Below, in pieces: positions 44,818-49,116 of a stretch of 49,116 nucleotides of DNA. The first letter of the stretch is position 1; every line of letters begins with the position of its first letter. Source of the stretch: an uncultured bacterium (lineage in GTDB: Bacteria; Patescibacteriota; Minisyncoccia; Phycocordibacterales; CAIRYW01); contig CAIRYW010000004.1 in NCBI GenBank assembly GCA_903882905.1, positions 1 through 49,116 on the forward strand, in the 5' to 3' direction. Below the pieces are notes generated by a model. It worked only from the letters and a program-made list of their open reading frames with translations. It searched no databases and had not been told where the DNA came from. The position numbers and the translations under genes are program-made.

Positions 44818-45277
44818 TAATAGATAATGTCTTTAATAAAGCAACAGCTGCTTCAATTCCCTTATTAGTTTCTCCATGTGAGCGAATTTTCGCTTGCTCA
44901 AGATTATTTACAGTTAAAATTGCATTTGCAATTGGAATATTTTCTTTAAGCATGACATCCATAATTCCTCGTGTAGATTCGTTCGCAATATAAACGTAAT
45001 GGTCTGTATCGCCTCTTATGACGCATCCCACTGCAATAATTCCATCAAACTTTTTAGTAATTTTTTTACAAATAAATGGAATTTCAAATGCACCAGGGGC
45101 AGGAAAAACTTTTATATTTTTTTTTTGAATGCCTTTGACTTTTAATTCCTCAATTGCTCCATCACGCATTGGAAATGTGATGTCATTGTTGTATTCAGAA
45201 ACAACGATAGCAATTTTGAGAGAGCTTTTAGCTGTATGCTTATAGCTGTCAGTTTTTTTATTTTGTTTTCTTTGCAT
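44813..45277 (-). CDS. ribH: 6,7-dimethyl-8-ribityllumazine synthase
   Basis: 154 aa; LKIAIVVSEYNNDIT, PGAFEIPFICKKI, IAVGCVIRGDTDHYVYIANESTRGIMDV. Confidence 0.95.
   Translation of the reverse strand: MQRKQNKKTDSYKHTAKSSLKIAIVVSEYNNDITFPMRDGAIEELKVKGIQKKNIKVFPAPGAFEIPFICKKITKKFDGIIAVGCVIRGDTDHYVYIANESTRGIMDVMLKENIPIANAILTVNNLEQAKIRSHGETNKGIEAAVALLKTLSIK
45223..45254. repeat. Heptanucleotide-periodic repeat within the 5' coding end of ribH
   Basis: agcttttagctgtatgcttatagctgtcagtt; same style as the 3788 and 16657 copies. Confidence 0.75.
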
Positions 45278-45839
45278 TTGCGTACTTTGCCAGTAAATCT
45301 GTTTCTATATTTACTAAATTACCTTTTATTAAATTTCCCAAAGTTGTGAGTTCAAGTGTATATGGAATTAATGAAACCTCAAAATAGTTCTTTCCAACTT
45401 TAGATGTCGTTAAAGAAACTCCATCTATTGAAATTGAACCTTTATACACAACGTATTTAAGAAATTTTGAAGGAATATTTATTCTTAAAATCCAACCTTT
45501 TTTCTTATCAATTACTACTACTTTTCCAACACAATCTATATGACCTGAGACAAAGTGTCCTGAAACTCTGTCATTCCATTTAAGTGCCTGCTCAAAATTT
45601 ACTTGACTACCAGTTTTTAAATTCCTAGCGTTTGTTATATCTAGTGTCTCTTTCATATAATGAATTTGAAAATCTGTTTTTGAATATTTTTCGACAGTAG
45701 AACAAATTCCATTCAAAGAAACACTCTCACCTTTTTCTAAAAAAATTCCTTTCGGTAATTCAAAAATTATTTCAAGAGAATCCTTAATTGTCTTTATCTC
45801 ATTCACTTTTATTTTTTTTGATACAATTCCGCTAAACAT
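45258..45839 (-). CDS. ribE: Riboflavin synthase alpha subunit
   Basis: 193 aa; MFSGIV, ESVSLNGICSTV, WNDRVSGHFVSGHIDCVG, KGSISIDGVSLT. Confidence 0.95.
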   Translation of the reverse strand: MFSGIVSKKIKVNEIKTIKDSLEIIFELPKGIFLEKGESVSLNGICSTVEKYSKTDFQIHYMKETLDITNARNLKTGSQVNFEQALKWNDRVSGHFVSGHIDCVGKVVVIDKKKGWILRINIPSKFLKYVVYKGSISIDGVSLTTSKVGKNYFEVSLIPYTLELTTLGNLIKGNLVNIETDLLAKYANAKKTK

Positions 45840-46167
45840 TTTTAATTTTACTTATATCCTCAGTAATTATTTTTTTTAATTCTTCATTCGAAAGTCCTTT
45901 TATATCTTCTCGGATTTTTTCTTGAATTTCTACCTCAATTTCTTTTCCGTATATATTTTCATCAGAAAAATCAATTAAATGGGTCTCGAGGATATTTGGC
46001 CTGTATTCACCTATATAAATAGCAGAAAGAAAGCTTTTGTTATCAAAAGTAGTTATACCTTTATATATACCAAAATCAATTTTTTGATTTATTGAGATAT
46101 TTGCAGTCGGGAAACCAATTTTTCTACCCTGCTGCTTACCTTCTATTACCATTCCATTAATTTTCAT
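45832..46167 (-). CDS. Stand-alone riboflavin kinase domain
   Basis: MKINGMVIEGKQQGRKIGFPTANISINQKIDFGIYKG...THLIDFSDENIYGKEIEVE; no FMN adenylyltransferase domain. Confidence 0.9.
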   Translation of the reverse strand: MKINGMVIEGKQQGRKIGFPTANISINQKIDFGIYKGITTFDNKSFLSAIYIGEYRPNILETHLIDFSDENIYGKEIEVEIQEKIREDIKGLSNEELKKIITEDISKIKNV

Positions 46168-46247
46168 ATTTATATAGTACGTTGTCAGGATTAAAATACA
46201 AAATTCTGGAAATTCATAGTACACCTGTGCTACAATCTTTTCACTTA

Positions 46248-46496
46248 ATGGAACAGGAAAAAAATAAGCCGGAAAAGGTGAAAGACGATGGGTTTATGAC
46301 AAAAGGTCAATTAATATCTTTTGCATATGATGTAGGCTTTGCCATAATGATTCCATTAGTTATTTTGGCGGTTTTAGGTAGATTACTTGATCAAAAATTT
46401 GGCACTTCGCCACTATTTTTGATAGCAGGTTTATTACTTTCACTTATTACTACCGGATTTATGATTTATAAGAAGACTAAGAGTTTTATGAAATAA
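46248..46496 (+). CDS. AtpI-like / ATPase gene 1 protein
   Basis: 82 aa from internal ATG 46248; two TM; LGRLLDQKFGTSPLFLIAGLLLSLITTGFMIYKKTK. Confidence 0.8.
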   Translation: MEQEKNKPEKVKDDGFMTKGQLISFAYDVGFAIMIPLVILAVLGRLLDQKFGTSPLFLIAGLLLSLITTGFMIYKKTKSFMK

Positions 46497-46500
46497 AAAT

Positions 46501-47238
46501 ATGAAGATCTCAATTGTAGCTGAAGAAATATTTAAAATTGGAAATTTTGCAGTAACTAATTCCCTACTGGCTTCATGGATAGCTTTTTTGATTTTGTTAA
46601 TATTTTCAACGATTTGCTACTTTCAGATAAAAAAGAATGGAAAGCTAACAGCTTTTTTACATATAGTTTTTGAAGGATTAATTGGATTTATGGAATCATT
46701 TGCTGGAAGCAGAGAAAGAGCAAAAAAGTATTTACCTTTTGTCGGTACAATTTTCCTTTATATTTTGGCCTCAAACTGGGTTGGTTCCTTACCAGGAGTT
46801 GAAACAATTGGACTCAATAGAGGTGGAGAATTTGTGCCTTTTTTAAGAACTGCAAATGCAGACATTAACATGACTTTGGCCTTAGCTATTATTCTTGTTG
46901 TATCAACACATGTTATTGGATTCACTAAACTTGGCGTAAAAAATCACCTTGGAAAATTTTTAGCTAATCCGTTTAAAAAACCGATGGGATTTTTCGTTGG
47001 TATGCTTGAAATCGTCGGAGAAGTTTCCAGAATTATTTCCTTAACTTTTCGATTATTCGGAAACATTTTTGCTGGAAGTGTTCTTATAATCATCATTTCA
47101 TCACTAGTACCCTATATTGTCCCGATTCCATTTTTAGGAATGGAGCTTTTCGTAGGATTTATTCAAGCTCTTATTTTTGCTGCTCTAGCAATGATATTTT
47201 TATCATCTGCAGAGACTTTGCACTCTGAGGAGCATTAG
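46501..47238 (+). CDS. atpB: ATP synthase subunit a
   Basis: 245 aa; ISLTFRLFGNIFAGSVLIIII and FIQALIFAALAMIFLSSA. Confidence 0.96.
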   Translation: MKISIVAEEIFKIGNFAVTNSLLASWIAFLILLIFSTICYFQIKKNGKLTAFLHIVFEGLIGFMESFAGSRERAKKYLPFVGTIFLYILASNWVGSLPGVETIGLNRGGEFVPFLRTANADINMTLALAIILVVSTHVIGFTKLGVKNHLGKFLANPFKKPMGFFVGMLEIVGEVSRIISLTFRLFGNIFAGSVLIIIISSLVPYIVPIPFLGMELFVGFIQALIFAALAMIFLSSAETLHSEEH

Positions 47239-47264
47239 CAGATTTTTGCTACGCAAAAATCTGC
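47238..47264. repeat. Perfect hairpin immediately after atpB
   Basis: gcagatttttgc (47238-47249) / gcaaaaatctgc (47253-47264), loop tac. Confidence 0.88.
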
Positions 47265-47312
47265 AGTGAATAGTTGTGGGTATATGGTGGAATATAAGAC
47301 GCTATATTACAA

Positions 47313-47364
47313 AATTCAAACTAAGAAAACACCTCCAAAAGGAGGTCTTTCCTTAGTTTGAATT
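47313..47364. repeat. Long nested palindrome between atpB and atpE
   Basis: aattcaaactaag (47313-47325) / cttagtttgaatt (47352-47364); inner acctcc/ggaggt. Confidence 0.88.
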
Positions 47365-47368
47365 AAAT

Positions 47369-47396
47369 TTGCAAAGCTTTAAAAAATATATATAAT
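47369..47396 (+). promoter_or_regulatory. Putative internal promoter for atpE
   Basis: TTGCAA (47369-47374), 16-nt spacer, TATAAT (47391-47396). Confidence 0.6.
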
Positions 47397-47453
47397 TTGA
47401 AGCAACTTAGAGACAGTCAGTCTCTGTTTTGTTTATTATTAGAAGTTAATTAA

Positions 47454-47678
<225 letters not shown>

Positions 47679-47682
47679 ATCA

Positions 47683-48192
47683 ATGGGTAATCTGGTTTCA
47701 ACTTTAGGAATTGAATGGAAAGAGCTTATTGCACAGGCAATAAATTTTGGTTTGCTTATTTTTATTTTGACCAAGCTCTTGTATAAACCAGTTATGAAGT
47801 CTATTGAGGATAAGCAAAAATCAATAGAGGCCGCAAAAAATATGTCTCTTGAGATGGAAAAGAAACTTCAGGATGGTGTAGAAGCTCAGAAGAAGGTTTT
47901 GGATAAAGCACGTGCTGAGTCTGAAAAAATTATTAAGAATGCTGAGACAAGCGCCTCAATTTTGAAGAAAAGTCTTCTGGAAGATGCTAAACATCAAGCA
48001 CAAAATGTTGTTGCTCAAGGCGAAGCGAAAATTCGTGAAGAAAATGAAAAACTCAGAAGGGATATTAAAAAAGAAGTTGGTACTCTTGTTTCTGATGCAA
48101 TAGAAAAAACTGTCGGAAAATATATTGATGAAAAGGCTAAGCACTCCCTAAAAGATGAGGCTACAAAAGAATTTTCAAAAATTAGCGTCTAA
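47683..48192 (+). CDS. atpF: ATP synthase subunit b
   Basis: 169 aa; single N-terminal TM, long charged helix; operon position. Confidence 0.93.
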   Translation: MGNLVSTLGIEWKELIAQAINFGLLIFILTKLLYKPVMKSIEDKQKSIEAAKNMSLEMEKKLQDGVEAQKKVLDKARAESEKIIKNAETSASILKKSLLEDAKHQAQNVVAQGEAKIREENEKLRRDIKKEVGTLVSDAIEKTVGKYIDEKAKHSLKDEATKEFSKISV

Positions 48193-48201
48193 ATAAAATC
48201 C

Positions 48202-48582
48202 ATGAAAAGCTCTTCAAAAAAAATAGGGGTACTTTTAGCGAAGAAGACTTTACATGCAAAAACAAAAGAAGAAGCAAGTGAAATTGTAAAATCTTTTGCA
48301 AAAGTAATTGTTTCAAAGCGCTTAGCATCAAAATCCCCTGCCATTCTTCGATCTTTTAAAAAGGAATGGAATGAGGACAAAAAAATTATTGACGTTACTA
48401 TCAAGGCTTCATCAATTCACGACGTACCAAAAATAGAGCATGTTTTTGGAAAAAAAGCCGAAGTAATATTTATTGAAGATAAAACCCTTATTGGAGGCTC
48501 TGAAATCAAAATCGATGATTTGGTTATAGACACTACAATAAAATCAAAATTACAAAAAATGAGGTCAAAGCTTGTAAATTAA
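48202..48582 (+). CDS. atpH: ATP synthase subunit delta
   Basis: 126 aa; operon position; C-terminal DDLVIDTTIKSKLQKMRSKL; short form. Confidence 0.85.
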   Translation: MKSSSKKIGVLLAKKTLHAKTKEEASEIVKSFAKVIVSKRLASKSPAILRSFKKEWNEDKKIIDVTIKASSIHDVPKIEHVFGKKAEVIFIEDKTLIGGSEIKIDDLVIDTTIKSKLQKMRSKLVN

Positions 48583-48606
48583 AAACATTATTAGAAAATT
48601 TTGCTT

Positions 48607-49116
48607 ATGAATAAAAATACAATAATAGAAGAATTAAAGAAAGAAATATCGGATATCACAAACGATCCAGCATTAGAATATGTTGGTGAGGTTGTAAAAA
48701 TTTCTGATGGTGTGGCGATTGTCTCTGGACTTTCGAAAGCAAAATATTCTGAGATGCTTGAATTTACTGACATGGATGGTCAGAAAATTTTTGGTCTAGC
48801 TTTGAACCTCGAAGAGGATAGTGTGGGAGCAATTATTTTAGGTAATGATCTTCGCCTAAGAGAAGGAAGCAAAGTTCGCTCAACAGGTAGAATTCTTTCT
48901 ATTCCAGTTTCTGAGGAATTGATTGGAAGAGTTGTAAACGGTTTGGGAGAAATCAAGGATGGAAAAGGTCCTATTGAGGAATCAAAATCAAAATTTTATC
49001 CACTAGAAAAAATTGCACCTGGAGTTATTACTAGACAAGGTGTGAGTGTTCCTCTTCACACAGGAATTAAGGCAATTGATGCCATGATTCCGATTGGACG
49101 TGGACAAAGAGAACTT
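48607..49116 (+). CDS. atpA: ATP synthase subunit alpha (partial, runs off window end)
   Basis: 170 codons; YVGEVVKISDGVAIVSGLSKAKYSEML...RTGRILSIPVSEELIGRVVNGLGEIKDGKGPI...TGIKAIDAMIPIGRGQRE. Confidence 0.96.
   Translation, partial: MNKNTIIEELKKEISDITNDPALEYVGEVVKISDGVAIVSGLSKAKYSEMLEFTDMDGQKIFGLALNLEEDSVGAIILGNDLRLREGSKVRSTGRILSIPVSEELIGRVVNGLGEIKDGKGPIEESKSKFYPLEKIAPGVITRQGVSVPLHTGIKAIDAMIPIGRGQREL

Overview
This 49-kb window looks like an AT-rich, compact genome of Candidate Phyla Radiation (Patescibacteria/Parcubacteria) type using the standard stop codons (TGA is a stop). This affiliation is inferred from gene content and style, not from a search. Most genes from 1 to about 41 kb are on the minus strand. 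They cover mraY (partial), scpB/scpA, aspS, trpS, a membrane histidine kinase, purF, dnaJ/dnaK/grpE, a ribosomal protein block (infA-rpmJ-rpsM-rpsK-rpsD-rpoA-rplQ-rplM-rpsI), alaS, a UDG and PD-(D/E)XK nuclease pair, mnmA, mltG, a sigma-region-4/HTH protein, leuS and ychF. After a divergent promoter at about 41.36 kb come ahcY, an adenosine-kinase-like pfkB gene, a GC-richer orphan segment, a partial riboflavin set (ribH, ribE, riboflavin kinase domain; minus strand) and the F-type ATP synthase operon start (atpI-B-E-F-H-A partial). The most striking observations are: (1) a 1143-aa leucyl-tRNA synthetase carrying in-frame a complete Nudix domain in its editing region and a complete HAD-type hydrolase domain in its zinc-ribbon region; (2) two unrelated palindromic elements inserted in frame in mnmA; (3) a dispersed family of 7-nt-periodic repeats (AGCTNNN / AGTTNNN), one copy of which encodes the RibH N-terminus; (4) a UDG that has lost all four expected Fe-S cysteines, next to a RecB-like nuclease missing a C-terminal cysteine; (5) size-reduced AspRS and AlaRS; (6) a chorismate mutase fused to a zinc ribbon, a SET-domain protein, and a large orphan protein of 575 aa. 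No CRISPR array, rRNA, transposase or convincing tRNA was seen.
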